This document shows, piece after piece, positions 47,272-57,347 of a stretch of DNA of 64,000 nt (the stretch's first letter is position 1; each line of letters begins with the position of its first letter). Below the pieces are notes generated by a model, which was not told the origin of the DNA, made no database searches, and worked only from the letters and a program-made list of their open reading frames with translations. The stretch spans positions 247,199 to 311,198 of the forward strand of contig SJBG01000001.1 of the NCBI GenBank assembly GCA_004332195.1. Direction: 5' to 3'. A program made the position numbers and the translations under genes. The stretch is from Desulfobulbaceae bacterium. Its GTDB lineage: Bacteria; Desulfobacterota; Desulfobulbia; Desulfobulbales; Desulfurivibrionaceae.

Positions 47272-47369
47272 TAAAGTCTCAGAGCAATGATTCACGGGGG
47301 CCCCACCATCTGGCTTGACCTCGTCGCTGTTTTTGTGCTTAAACATCGGGAAAGCCCGGATTAAATCGT

Positions 47370-47480
47370 TCGTAAAAGTTCATCAGCGCCCCATTTTAGC
47401 TCATTTTAAACCTCTTAAGCAGCTTATATTATGCTCCGAAGTTTGTTGAATTTAATCGCCCTGGTAACCTGTTGCAATCA
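47370..47480. repeat. Repeat family B, copy 4 (partial)
   Basis: GTAAAAGTTCATCAGCGCCC at the left and TTGAATTTAATCGCCCTGG at the right match family B copy 1 and its flank; the returning arm of the hairpin is missing. The rest of the 47272-47601 gap holds no gene; a GGGGGCCCC palindrome is at about 47298. Confidence 0.6.
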
Positions 47481-47601
47481 TTCAATAATATTTGCTTTGG
47501 CCAGAGCTGTTGCCGGAGTAATTCCGTATCCCTGGCGGCCGAATTCAGTTTTTGTTCTCGGCAGTCCCATTATTATCAGATGTTAAGGAGAGTCGAAGTT
47601 C

Positions 47602-48870
47602 ATGAATTTAAGTGAATTAAAACGAAAAAAGATTTCCGAGCTTACCAAAATTGCCAATTCGATGAATATCGAAGGGTTTGCCGGGATGCTCAAGCAGGAG
47701 TTGATCTTTGCCATTCTTCAAGGCCAGAATTCAAGCGTCGATAAAAACGCTGATAATTATGGGGGTGGGGTGTTAGAGGTACTGTCCGACGGGTTCGGCT
47801 TTCTCCGAGCCCCGGACTACAATTATCTGCCCGGCCCCGACGATATTTACGTTTCACCCTCCCAGATTCGTCGACTTAACCTACGGACCGGCGATACGAT
47901 CGAGGGGCCGGTACGTTCTCCCAAGGAGGGTGAGCGCTACCTTGCCCTGCTCAAGGTGGAAAAGGTCAACTTCGATCCCCCGGAAAAAGCCCGCGACAAA
48001 ACCCTGTTTTCCAACCTCACCCCTTTGCACCCCAATGAACGGATTAAGCTTGAACGGGAGCAAAATAATTTTTCCATGCGGATTATGGATATAATGTCTC
48101 CCATCGGCAAGGGCCAACGGGGCCTGATTGTCGCCCAACCCCGAACCGGCAAGACGGTGCTGATTACCGATATTGCCAACAGCATCATTGAGAATCATCC
48201 GGAAATAATTCTCATTGTTCTACTCATCGACGAACGGCCAGAAGAGGTGACTGATATGGCCCGCAGCGTCAATGCCGAGGTAATCAGCTCCACCTTCGAT
48301 GAACCTCCTCAGCGCCATATTCAGGTGGCGGAGATGGTTTTGGATAAGGCTCGACGCTTGGTCGAGCACAAAAAAGACGTAGTTATTTTGCTGGACAGTA
48401 TCACCCGTTTGGCCCGAGCTTACAATACCGTGGTTCCGCCCAGCGGTAAGATTCTCTCCGGTGGGGTTGATTCAAATGCCTTGCACCGGCCCAAACGGTT
48501 TTTTGGGGCTGCCCGCAACATCGAGGAGGGCGGCAGTCTGACCATTATCGCCTCGGCCCTGATTGATACCGGCAGTCGGATGGATGACGTTATTTTCGAG
48601 GAATTCAAGGGTACAGGCAATATGGAAATCGTGCTGGACCGCAAACTGGCCGACCGTCGGATTTTCCCCTCGATGGATATGACCAAATCCGGCACTCGTA
48701 AGGAAAATCTGCTGTTAAGTTCGGACGAAATTAATAAAATCTGGATTTTGCGCAAATTGTTGGCAGCCATGAATCCAGTGGATGCCATGGAATTCCTCAT
48801 TGATAAAATGAAGCGGACTTGTTCTAATGAGGAGTTTTTTGCCTCCATGGTGAACAGTACTCGAAAGTAG
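47602..48870 (+). CDS. rho: Transcription termination factor Rho
   Basis: A 422-residue hexameric RNA helicase. N-terminal helix bundle ([19 protein letters not shown]), cold-shock-type RNA-binding fold ([35 protein letters not shown]) and RecA-type ATPase (P-loop [13 protein letters not shown]-loop/R-loop [27 protein letters not shown]). Length matches E. coli Rho, with no insertion domain. Confidence 0.98.
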   Translation: MNLSELKRKKISELTKIANSMNIEGFAGMLKQELIFAILQGQNSSVDKNADNYGGGVLEVLSDGFGFLRAPDYNYLPGPDDIYVSPSQIRRLNLRTGDTIEGPVRSPKEGERYLALLKVEKVNFDPPEKARDKTLFSNLTPLHPNERIKLEREQNNFSMRIMDIMSPIGKGQRGLIVAQPRTGKTVLITDIANSIIENHPEIILIVLLIDERPEEVTDMARSVNAEVISSTFDEPPQRHIQVAEMVLDKARRLVEHKKDVVILLDSITRLARAYNTVVPPSGKILSGGVDSNALHRPKRFFGAARNIEEGGSLTIIASALIDTGSRMDDVIFEEFKGTGNMEIVLDRKLADRRIFPSMDMTKSGTRKENLLLSSDEINKIWILRKLLAAMNPVDAMEFLIDKMKRTCSNEEFFASMVNSTRK

Positions 48871-48964
48871 ATTTTGCTTGCGTTATTGGGTAAAAAAGTT
48901 ATGCTCAGTTGTTTTGCTGTTGGTTTTAATCTTTCTCTGCATAAATCATCGGAGGTTAGTGGTC

Positions 48965-49174
48965 ATGAAGGAAGGTATCCATCCAGAGTATCATAGAATT
49001 AAGGCGTCTTGCGCCTGTGGCAATCAAATTGAAGTTGGTTCGGTACTGCGGGAGATTAAGGTGGAAATCTGTTCTGATTGTCATCCTTTTTTCACCGGCA
49101 AACAGAAGCTTATCGATTCCGCTGGTCGGGTGGAAAAATTTCTCAAAAAATATGGTCAGACTCTGGACAAGTAG
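48965..49174 (+). CDS. rpmE: 50S ribosomal protein L31, zinc-binding form
   Basis: A 69-residue L31 with four Cys (C16, C18, C36, C39), the zinc-holding type. [20 protein letters not shown] is the conserved start; GGAGG lies upstream of the ATG at 48965. Sits between rho and prfA, a standard order. Confidence 0.96.
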   Translation: MKEGIHPEYHRIKASCACGNQIEVGSVLREIKVEICSDCHPFFTGKQKLIDSAGRVEKFLKKYGQTLDK

Positions 49175-49304
49175 CTTCTTTCCCGTGTTTTACCTGGATT
49201 GCCCACGGCTAATTCCGGTTTTTTGATCGGTAACGAATCATGGGGCTTTTTTGCTGAAAAAAGGAGACGACGGACGTCGAAAAATCGTAAAAATGTGATG
49301 ATAT

Positions 49305-50411
49305 ATGTTTGAGCAGCTCAGTGATATAGCTGAACGCAAAAGAGCCCTTGAGGATCGTCTGGCCGACCCGAACCTGATGCGGGACCAGGCCCGCTTTCAA
49401 GAGCTGGCCAAAAAACATGCCCGGATCAACAAGCTTGACGATCTTTATGGCCGCTACCTTAAAGCCCAAAGCAATTTGTCGGCCAATCGTCACTTGTTTC
49501 AGGAGGAACTGGACGAGGAAATCAAGAAGTTGGCGCAGGAGGAAAGAGCGGATTTACAGAAAATAATCGCCGATCTTGAAAATGAAATGCGTCTGGCCAT
49601 GATGCCTCAAGATGCTAATGATCAAAAAAATATACTGCTGGAAATTAGAGCCGGGACCGGCGGGGACGAGGCCGCCCTTTTTGTCAGCGACCTGTTTCGC
49701 ATGTACAGTCGTTTTGCCGAAGAACAGGAGTGGAAGGTAGAAATCCTGAGTAGCAACCCCATCGGGATTGGGGGTTACAAGGAAATCATCGCCTTAATCA
49801 GCGGAGAACAGGTTTACAGTCGACTCAAGTATGAATCGGGGGTGCATCGGGTGCAGCGGGTGCCGGCAACCGAAACCCAGGGACGGGTTCACACCTCGGC
49901 GGTGACGGTGGCGGTGCTGCCCGAGGCCGAGGAAGTGGAGCTGCAGATTAATCCCGCCGAGTTAAAATTTGATGTTTTTCGTTCCTCCGGCCCCGGCGGC
50001 CAGAGTGTCAACACCACCGATTCGGCGGTGCGGGTCACACACCTGCCCACCGGTTTGGTGGTCATTTGTCAAAACGAAAAATCTCAACATAAAAACAAGG
50101 CTAAGGCCCTGCAAGTATTGCGGGCCCGCCTTTTAAGCAATCTGGAGCAGCAACAGCACGATCAGATGGCCAGTGATCGCAAAATCCTGGTGGGCAGCGG
50201 AGATCGCAGCGAACGAATCAGAACTTACAATTTCCCCCAAAATCGCCTCACCGAACACCGCATTAACCTGACTATTTACCGCCTGGATGCGGTAATGCTC
50301 GGACACCTGGACGATGTAATCGAACCTTTAATGCTTCATCACCAGACCGCGGCCCTAAAGCAAACACGCGACAGTGCCGCACCTGAGAGGCGATCACTAA
50401 AAACAGGATAG
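49305..50411 (+). CDS. prfA: Peptide chain release factor 1
   Basis: A 368-residue class I release factor. The GGQ motif is in [24 protein letters not shown]. The stop-codon-reading PAT motif is in [16 protein letters not shown], which marks RF1 (UAA/UAG). A predicted selenoprotein further on depends on UGA being spared by RF2, not by this factor. prmC follows. Confidence 0.97.
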   Translation: MFEQLSDIAERKRALEDRLADPNLMRDQARFQELAKKHARINKLDDLYGRYLKAQSNLSANRHLFQEELDEEIKKLAQEERADLQKIIADLENEMRLAMMPQDANDQKNILLEIRAGTGGDEAALFVSDLFRMYSRFAEEQEWKVEILSSNPIGIGGYKEIIALISGEQVYSRLKYESGVHRVQRVPATETQGRVHTSAVTVAVLPEAEEVELQINPAELKFDVFRSSGPGGQSVNTTDSAVRVTHLPTGLVVICQNEKSQHKNKAKALQVLRARLLSNLEQQQHDQMASDRKILVGSGDRSERIRTYNFPQNRLTEHRINLTIYRLDAVMLGHLDDVIEPLMLHHQTAALKQTRDSAAPERRSLKTG

Positions 50412-50451
50412 ATTTTCGGGAAAAGCAGGGATAAAAAGGCGGTGGGCCAAG

Positions 50452-51348
50452 TTGAATGATGCATCATTTGCGGCGGATTTTCCTGAGGGCGCCAGTCTCA
50501 GAAAGTTGCGGCCCCGGTTGATTGAACGGTTGCAACAAGCCGGGATTGATGAGGCGGCAGTTGAGGCCGATATCCTTTTGGCGTGGTTGCTTGATTGTAG
50601 TCAGTCCCAACTGGCGCTAGCCGCTGATCGCAAGATGGACGCTCTGGTGCGGTGCCGATTCCTGACCGCGCTTGCGCGCCGTTTGCGACGCGAGCCGCTG
50701 GCTTATATTTTGGGGGAGTGGGAATTTTGGTCGTTGCCCTTTTTCGTTACTAAAGCGGTACTGATTCCCCGTCCGGAAACGGAATTATTGGTGGAACAGG
50801 CCCTGAATTTTGCCTCTTTATCGTCCCATTCACCCTTGCGCATCCTGGATCTGGGCACCGGCAGCGGAATTCTGGCCGTGGTTTTGGCTAAGGAACTGCC
50901 GGCGGCGAAACTGATTGCGGTTGACCGCTCACCCGCCGCCTTAGCGATAGCTCGTCGCAATGTCCGGCGCCATGGGGTGGCTGACCGGATCTCCCTGGTC
51001 GGCAGCGATTGGCTTAAGGCTTTCCGCGCGGCCGCGCTTTTTGATCTGGCGGTGGCTAATCCGCCCTACGTGGTTGGCCGTGATCTGGCCACTTTGTCGC
51101 CGGAAGTGCGGGATTTTGAACCGCGTCAGGCCTTGGACGGAGGAGAGCGGGGACTGGACGATATTATCAAACTCTGCCATCATTTACCCGCGGTTCTTGC
51201 TCCCGGTGCTTTGCTGCTACTGGAAATCGGCTGGGATCAGGGCGAAGAAGTGCGGCGACTTTTCAGCGTTAATCCCGATTATGTTCAGGTCGAAATTTTA
51301 TCCGACCTGGCCGGTTTACCCCGAGTTCTAAGGTGCCTGCGGAAATGA
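50452..51348 (+). CDS. prmC: Release factor glutamine methyltransferase PrmC
   Basis: A 298-residue SAM enzyme that methylates the Gln of the GGQ motif of release factors. The SAM motif is ILDLGTGSGILAVVLAKELP and the catalytic NPPY is in LAVANPPYVVGRDLATLSPEVRDFEPRQALDGGE. The start is a TTG at 50452 behind GGTGGG; no in-frame ATG is nearby. It follows prfA by 40 bases. Confidence 0.95.
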   Translation: MNDASFAADFPEGASLRKLRPRLIERLQQAGIDEAAVEADILLAWLLDCSQSQLALAADRKMDALVRCRFLTALARRLRREPLAYILGEWEFWSLPFFVTKAVLIPRPETELLVEQALNFASLSSHSPLRILDLGTGSGILAVVLAKELPAAKLIAVDRSPAALAIARRNVRRHGVADRISLVGSDWLKAFRAAALFDLAVANPPYVVGRDLATLSPEVRDFEPRQALDGGERGLDDIIKLCHHLPAVLAPGALLLLEIGWDQGEEVRRLFSVNPDYVQVEILSDLAGLPRVLRCLRK

Positions 51349-51354
51349 ACGTCC

Positions 51355-52611
51355 ATGGATAAAATTGTCATTGAAGGTGGAACCCCCCTGCGGGGTGAGA
51401 TTGCGATTAGTGGAGCCAAAAACGCGGCGTTACCGCTGATTTGCGCCTGTCTTTTGGCCCCCGGCCCCCATATTCTGGAAAATGTTCCCGATTTGCGTGA
51501 TGTCCGCACGATGCTGGCCCTGCTTGAGGCTCTGGGCGCCACCTGGAAAAGGGATGGCGCGACCCTGACCATTGATACCGCCAACCTTAACAGTTTCGAA
51601 GCCTCCTACGATTTGGTCAAGACCATGCGGGCTTCGGTACTGGTATTGGGACCATTGTTGGCTCGCCTGGGTCGGGCTCGGGTTTCGCTGCCCGGTGGTT
51701 GCGCCATCGGAGCTCGTCCCATCAACTTTCATCTCCAAGGTTTTAAACGGTTGGGGGTGAGCCATCAGTTGGAGGATGGTTACGTCGATGCGGTGGTGGA
51801 TGGCCAAATGGTGGGGGCTACCATCTGTTTCGATTTTCCCTCGGTCACCGCCACCGAAAATATCCTGATGGGCGCGGTAATGGCCCGGGGCGAAACCGTG
51901 ATCAAAAACGCCGCTCGGGAGCCTGAAATCGCTAATCTGGTGGACATGCTCAACGGTATGGGAGCCAGAATCAGGGGGCGGGGCGGCGACACCTTGCTGA
52001 TCGAGGGAGTCACTCGTTTGCGATCAGCCCGGATTCGGATCGTACCCGACCGGATTGAGACTGGCACTTTGCTGATCGCGGTAGGGGCTACCGGCGGGGA
52101 GCTTAGCTTAAGTAACGGTGATTCCACCATGCTGCCCGCGCTTTACGCAAAACTACGGGCCGCCGGGGTGCGTGTGCGGGAGGATCAAGACCGAGTCCAT
52201 GTCGCCGGCAATGGGGTCGTGCGCGCGGTGGATATCAAGACTATGCCCTATCCCGGCTTCCCCACCGATCTGCAGGCCCAAATGATGGCCCTGATGTGCT
52301 TCGGTCAAGGCTTGAGCCTGATTACCGAAACCATTTTTGAAAACCGCTTCATGCATGTGGCCGAACTGCGGCGGATGGGAGCCGATATCCGAATTAACGG
52401 CCCCAGCGCTATTGTCAGCGGCGTCGGCAAACTGCGGGGGGCCAGGGTAATGGCCACCGATTTACGGGCCAGCGCTTCCCTGGTTATCGCCGGATTGGCC
52501 GCCGAGGGGCTTACCCAAATTTCCCGGGTTTACCACCTTGATCGCGGCTATGATGACCTGGTTGGTAAATTGAGTCGGGTCGGGGCCAAAATCCATCGCG
52601 AAGCCGAATGA
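51355..52611 (+). CDS. murA: UDP-N-acetylglucosamine 1-carboxyvinyltransferase MurA
   Basis: A 418-residue enzyme for the first committed step of peptidoglycan. The PEP-binding Cys is C116 ([20 protein letters not shown]), so fosfomycin-type inhibition is expected. [30 protein letters not shown] and the ending [20 protein letters not shown] are diagnostic. It starts 6 bases after prmC. Confidence 0.98.
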   Translation: MDKIVIEGGTPLRGEIAISGAKNAALPLICACLLAPGPHILENVPDLRDVRTMLALLEALGATWKRDGATLTIDTANLNSFEASYDLVKTMRASVLVLGPLLARLGRARVSLPGGCAIGARPINFHLQGFKRLGVSHQLEDGYVDAVVDGQMVGATICFDFPSVTATENILMGAVMARGETVIKNAAREPEIANLVDMLNGMGARIRGRGGDTLLIEGVTRLRSARIRIVPDRIETGTLLIAVGATGGELSLSNGDSTMLPALYAKLRAAGVRVREDQDRVHVAGNGVVRAVDIKTMPYPGFPTDLQAQMMALMCFGQGLSLITETIFENRFMHVAELRRMGADIRINGPSAIVSGVGKLRGARVMATDLRASASLVIAGLAAEGLTQISRVYHLDRGYDDLVGKLSRVGAKIHREAE

Positions 52612-52639
52612 CGGGAATCAGGAATCAGGAGACCGGGCA

Positions 52640-53690
52640 TCACCTTCCTGCTCGCATGGCCATTTTTCCTTCGTGTTCGTCGATGATTTTTTGCGCCATG
52701 GCTAAACCCAGGCCGGAGCCCTCCGGTTTGGTGGTAAAGTAAGGGTCAAGTGCCCGGGCTAGATTTTCCGTCGCAATCCCGCAGCCGGTGTCGCTGATTA
52801 CGATTTGGATTTCCCCTCGAGCTGGATCGTCATAGGCCCGCACTTGCCAGCCGACCGCCGGTTGGCACGGCTTGCAGGCTGTTGAGGTAGAGGTTAAGCA
52901 GCGCTTTTGTGATCCGATCGGCATCAATCAGCAAGGGAGGCACGGGGAAATCCTGGGTTTCCGGCCGGTAATCCAGATCCACCCCCAGACTTTGGGCATC
53001 GGCAGCTATCAGCTTCACCGAGTTGGCCAACAACTCGTTAAGCATGGTCGCTCGTCGATTGAGGGGCCGGGGGCGGGCATAGTTGAGCAGTTCCCCGATA
53101 CTGCGATCAACCCGGGCCACGGCGCTAATCAGCAGTCCGGCGGCCTCATATTCTTGTTCCTTTTCGCTGAACCGGGAACCTAAAAGAGTGGCTAATCCTT
53201 TGATTGAGCTTAAGGGATTGCGGATTTCGTGGGCCACTCCCGCCGCCATTTTGCCCAAAGCCACCAAACGTTCATGTCTTTGCACGACTCCAGCCATTTT
53301 CTGCAATTCGCTGACATCGTGGAGTAACACTACCCGACCAATAATTTGTTGTTCCTGGTCTTAAACCGGTACGGCGCTGATCATTACGGTTATTTGCTGC
53401 CCGGACCTGGCTTGACTGGCGCGACGCTGGTCGGAGATTTTGTCATTAGCATTAGAATCCGCCGGAGCCGGCCAGTTGCTTCCGGGCTCATGATCTTGCC
53501 GCATTGGCCGCGTCCAAGGGTAGGTTCGTCCCGGTCTATGCCGACCGCCGCGTCGACCAGCAAAGGGGGTGAAGGCCGCACTGACCCCTAAGGATGCGAC
53601 CGGGGTATTGAGGATCTTCCAGCAGGCGATAAGAAGCTCATGGAGTGGCTCCAATAGGTGGGTGAGTTTCGGTTTCGGGGCGGTTATCAC
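52640..53690 (-). pseudogene. Degraded PAS-type sensor histidine kinase
   Basis: Pieces of one kinase read in order on the minus strand. The HisKA part (RHERLVALGKMAAGVAHEIRNPLSSIKGLATLL with the phospho-His) and N-box (ADRITKALLNLYLNSLQAV) are in one frame; the HATPase G-boxes (VISDTGCGIATENLARALDPYFTTK, GSGLGLAMAQKIIDEHEG) are in another, with the shift near 52850. An in-frame TAA at about 53360-53362 interrupts ISAVPV-stop-DQEQQIIGRVVLLHDVSEL. Upstream of that the PAS region is scrambled, and the C-terminus ends early. Downstream of mnmG. Confidence 0.8.
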
Positions 53691-55756
53691 TGGGGTTGGT
53701 ATTCACGACTTGGATGTCGCTTCGAGTTTGCCGAATTGGCTGAGTTTGTTGAATCGACTGAGTTGGCTGAGTTGGCTGGATTGGCTGGGTTGGCTGGGCT
53801 GGCTGGGCTGATCTGGCTGGTTGCGTTGGGGGGAAAGGGGAGGATGGTTCCGACCCCTCGTTTGAGGTGGATTTGGAGGACAGCTATCGCCGCCGGGGTG
53901 ATTCCGGCAATGCGGGCGGCTTGGCCTAAAGTGCGGGGCTGGACTGTTTCGAGTTTCTCCACCACTTCCCGGGATAAACCCGGCATGCTGGAGTGTCGCA
54001 GGCCTTCCGGCAAAATCACCGCCTCCAGCTTGCGAAAACGTTGCACCTGCTCTTTTTGGCGGGCAATATAGCCGGCGTATTTTATTTCCAGCTCTACTTC
54101 TTGCCATTCCCGTTGCTTTTGCCAGGTATCGTTACCGCCTTGTATCCCCGCGGCCATCAGCGGTTTTCCATCCGCCGCGGCCAACTCCAGCACTGCGGCA
54201 ATATTCAACTCCGGTCGCTTGAGCAACTCGGCCAGGCTGATCTTTTGGCGCAAGGGAGCGCTTTGGTAAGCGGCCAGGTTTAGGTCCAGACTCGGCTGGG
54301 GGCGTAGCGTGGTGTGTTCCAGATATTGCCGCAACTGCGTCATGATTGCCTGTTTACGGCTAAAAACGGCGTAACGTTGGTTATCGAGCAGGCCGATTTC
54401 CCGGCCGATGGCACACAGGCGAAAATCGGCATTATCCTCCCGCAGCAACAGACGGTATTCGGCCCGGGAGGTAAACAAACGATAAGGTTCCCTGGTCCCC
54501 TTGGTCACCAGGTCGTCGATTAATACCCCAATGTAGGCCTGGGAGCGATCCAGCACCAGAGGTTCTTGCCTGCGACCTAGACGGACCGCATTGATTCCGG
54601 CCATCAGTCCCTGCGCTGCGGCCTCTTCGTAGCCTGAGGTGCCGTTGATCTGGCCAGCCAGAAAAAGACCGGGTATTTTTTTGCATTCCAGCCATGGTTG
54701 GAGTTCCAGGGGATCAACATAGTCGTATTCAATGGCATAGCCCGGGCGGATAATTCGTACTCGATCCAACCCTTTGATGGCCCGGAGCATCGCCACCTGA
54801 ATATCAAAAGGCAGGCTGGTGGACAAGCCATTGGGATAAATTTCCACGGTGTCCAGGCCTTCAGGTTCGAGAAAGATCTGGTGACGATCCTTGTCGGGAA
54901 ATCGCATGATTTTATCTTCTACGGATGGGCAGTAACGGGCCCCCACTCCTTGAATAATGCCGGTGAACATCGGGGAGCGGTCACAACCGGCGCGGATGAT
55001 CTCATGGGCGGCTGCTGAGGTGTAAGTGACGTGACAGGGGAGTTGCGGCAGCTCCGGACATTTGCCGACATTGGCAAAAGAGAAAAGTTGGGGCGGGTTG
55101 TCGCCAAATTGAGTCTGAAGTGCGGTAAAGTCGATGCTGCCGCCATCCAGGCGAGGGGGGGTGCCGGTTTTCATTCGACCCATGCTCAGGCCCAGCTCCT
55201 TGAGGTGGCGGGGCAGAGCAAGAGAGGATGGATCGCCCAAACGCCCGGCGGGAAACTGTTTGAGGCCGATATGGATCAGGCCGTTAAAAAAAGTGCCGGT
55301 GGTGATGATCACCGCCGGAGCGTTCAGTTTTTCCCCCAACGAGGTTTCTATTCCGCAAATCCGACCATGATCAAAAAGCAGGCGGTCGGCGGTGGTCTGG
55401 CGAATCTCCAGATTTTCCTGGTTTTCCAGCACCGTTTTCATCCGCAGGCGATAGCGCAGGCGGTCAGCCTGGGCTCGAGATGATCGCACCGCCGGCCCCT
55501 TGCTGGTATTGAGTTGACGAAACTGAATGGCGGTAGCGTCGATATTGCGGGCCATTTCCCCGCCCAAAGCATCGATCTCCTTAACCAAATGCCCCTTGGC
55601 CAGGCCACCCACCGCCGGGTTGCAACTTAACGCCGCAATGGTATCGGCATTCATCACCAGCAAGGCGGTGCGGCACCCTAGCCGGGCCGCGGCCAAAGCC
55701 GCTTCGCAACCGGCGTGTCCGGCCCCGATTACCACGATATCGTATTGTTGCTTCAT
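53687..55756 (-). CDS. mnmG: tRNA uridine-5-carboxymethylaminomethyl modification enzyme MnmG with a repetitive tail
   Basis: A 689-residue FAD enzyme that with MnmE modifies U34 of several tRNAs. FAD motif YDIVVIGAGHAGCEAALAAARLG, then NPAVGGLAKGHLVKEIDALGG and GLFLAGQINGTSGYEEAAAQGL. The C-terminal SAM-like end (LSREVVEKLETVQPRTLGQAARIAGITPAAIAVL) is followed by an extra 45 or so residues made largely of PAN/SAN triplets (SPASPANPANPANSANS). The usual length is about 625. Confidence 0.95.
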   Translation of the reverse strand: MKQQYDIVVIGAGHAGCEAALAAARLGCRTALLVMNADTIAALSCNPAVGGLAKGHLVKEIDALGGEMARNIDATAIQFRQLNTSKGPAVRSSRAQADRLRYRLRMKTVLENQENLEIRQTTADRLLFDHGRICGIETSLGEKLNAPAVIITTGTFFNGLIHIGLKQFPAGRLGDPSSLALPRHLKELGLSMGRMKTGTPPRLDGGSIDFTALQTQFGDNPPQLFSFANVGKCPELPQLPCHVTYTSAAAHEIIRAGCDRSPMFTGIIQGVGARYCPSVEDKIMRFPDKDRHQIFLEPEGLDTVEIYPNGLSTSLPFDIQVAMLRAIKGLDRVRIIRPGYAIEYDYVDPLELQPWLECKKIPGLFLAGQINGTSGYEEAAAQGLMAGINAVRLGRRQEPLVLDRSQAYIGVLIDDLVTKGTREPYRLFTSRAEYRLLLREDNADFRLCAIGREIGLLDNQRYAVFSRKQAIMTQLRQYLEHTTLRPQPSLDLNLAAYQSAPLRQKISLAELLKRPELNIAAVLELAAADGKPLMAAGIQGGNDTWQKQREWQEVELEIKYAGYIARQKEQVQRFRKLEAVILPEGLRHSSMPGLSREVVEKLETVQPRTLGQAARIAGITPAAIAVLQIHLKRGVGTILPFPPNATSQISPASPANPANPANSANSVDSTNSANSANSKRHPSREYQPQ
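53744..53820. repeat. Tandem 9-base repeat in the mnmG 3' end
   Basis: About eight degenerate copies of TTGGCTGGN, read on the minus strand as PAN/SAN codon triplets. Copy number may vary between strains by slippage without breaking the frame. Confidence 0.85.
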
Positions 55757-55806
55757 TTTGATGAATTATCTTGCTCTTCTTTCTTCTTCTGCCAGCACCC
55801 CAGCTT

Positions 55807-57285
55807 TTACGGTTTAATGAACCGCCACTGAGGCCTTCTGGCCGTTTTCCAAAAACCGGGGGTGAGTAAAACAATCAGCGTGTACAGCTCCAGGCGGCCG
55901 GCCAGCATGCAAAAGCTAAGCACCAGCTTGGCCAGATCCGGCAAATCGGCAAAGCCATGGGTCGGGCCGACCAGGTGCAGACCGGGACCGATATTATTGA
56001 GGGTGGCGATTACTGCGGTGGTCCCGGTGATCATGTCAACCCCCAGCGCCGTAACCACCAGGGTGGCCACCAGGAAAATCATGAAGTAAAGGGCAAAAAA
56101 ACCCAAAACCGCGGTCATCACCTCGCGGGGAACCATGGTCCCGTCGAGCTTGATAACGCCCACCGTCTGGGGGTGAATCAGGCTGCGGAGCTGAAGCCGA
56201 ACATGCTTGAAAAAAAGCAGAAAACGTACGGTTTTAATGCTGCCGGAGGTAGAACCAGCCATGGCCCCGATCAACATCAGACCCACCAGAAGCAGTTGCG
56301 AGGCCGAGGGCCAGAGCGTGAAATCGGTGACAGTAAAGCCGGTGGTGGTTAAAATAGCAACCACCTGAAAAGAGGCGATGCGCAATGCGGCACCGATAGT
56401 CTCGTAGGCGGCGGCGTGGAGGTTTAAGGCGGTGATCAGCGCTATGGCCCCGATACTTAAGCCCAGATACAAGCGAAACTCTTCACTTTGCCAGTAGGTG
56501 AACAGCTTGCCCCGCAGGACATGGTGGTGCATGGCAAAATTGATTCCGCCGATGAACATGAAGACGATAATCACCATTTCGATGTAGAACGAATTAAAGT
56601 GAGCAATGCTGGCGTTGTATGGCGAAAATCCGGCGGTGGAGATGGTAGAGAAGGCATGGGTGATCGCGTCGAAAAAATTTAAACCCCCGACCATCAACAG
56701 CACGATTAGAAGAACGGTGAGCCAAAGATAGACGTTCCAAAGAATCCGGGCCGTATCCTGGATTCGCGGGGTGAGGCGATCATTGGTTGGGCCGGTCATC
56801 TCCGCCTGAAAAAGCTGCATCCCGCCGACCCCCAGCAAGGGCAGGATGGCCAAAGAAAGGACAATAATCCCCATTCCTCCCAGCCACTGGGTGGCGGCCC
56901 GCCAGTAGAGCAGGCTCGGGGCCAGGGCCTCAATATCGGTGAGGATGGTGGAGCCGGTGGTGGTGAAGCCGGACATCGACTCGAAAAGGGCGTCGATAAA
57001 AGACGGCACCTGACCGGAGAGCAGGTAGGGCAAAGTACCGAGCAGAGCCGTACCCAGCCAACAGGCCACCACCACGGCAAAACCGTCGCGTAGATTTAGT
57101 TCTTTGATCGGTCTGAACAGCAGGATCAGCAGGCCCCCGGCTACGCCCCCGATGGCCGCGCAATGCAGAAAGGTTTCCGTCAACCCATCATCGTAATAGA
57201 TGCTGAAAGGAATTGGGGTTAACAAAAAAATAGAGACAAGCAGCAGCAGTTTGCCTAAAATATTGAGAACGCCACCACTGTGCAT
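55807..57285 (-). CDS. trkH: Potassium uptake protein TrkH
   Basis: A 492-residue membrane protein of the TrkH/KtrB superfamily. Four pore-loop segments are visible, e.g. ESMSGFTTTGSTILTDIE, FSTISTAGFSPYNASI, ILTTTGFTVTDFTLWP and ATLNNIGPGLHLVGP. It forms the K+ channel gated by the TrkA ring, encoded just upstream on the same strand. Confidence 0.95.
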   Translation of the reverse strand: MHSGGVLNILGKLLLLVSIFLLTPIPFSIYYDDGLTETFLHCAAIGGVAGGLLILLFRPIKELNLRDGFAVVVACWLGTALLGTLPYLLSGQVPSFIDALFESMSGFTTTGSTILTDIEALAPSLLYWRAATQWLGGMGIIVLSLAILPLLGVGGMQLFQAEMTGPTNDRLTPRIQDTARILWNVYLWLTVLLIVLLMVGGLNFFDAITHAFSTISTAGFSPYNASIAHFNSFYIEMVIIVFMFIGGINFAMHHHVLRGKLFTYWQSEEFRLYLGLSIGAIALITALNLHAAAYETIGAALRIASFQVVAILTTTGFTVTDFTLWPSASQLLLVGLMLIGAMAGSTSGSIKTVRFLLFFKHVRLQLRSLIHPQTVGVIKLDGTMVPREVMTAVLGFFALYFMIFLVATLVVTALGVDMITGTTAVIATLNNIGPGLHLVGPTHGFADLPDLAKLVLSFCMLAGRLELYTLIVLLTPGFWKTARRPQWRFIKP

Positions 57286-57347
57286 AAAGTTTCACCTTTT
57301 TTGAACTTCCGACCAAAGTCTCCGGCGTGACTACCCGGCAAGTATTG

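Noticed and set aside
53360..53362. In-frame stop in the histidine kinase as a possible recoded codon
   Set aside because: It is TAA, not TGA, and the gene has further frameshifts, so simple decay explains it.
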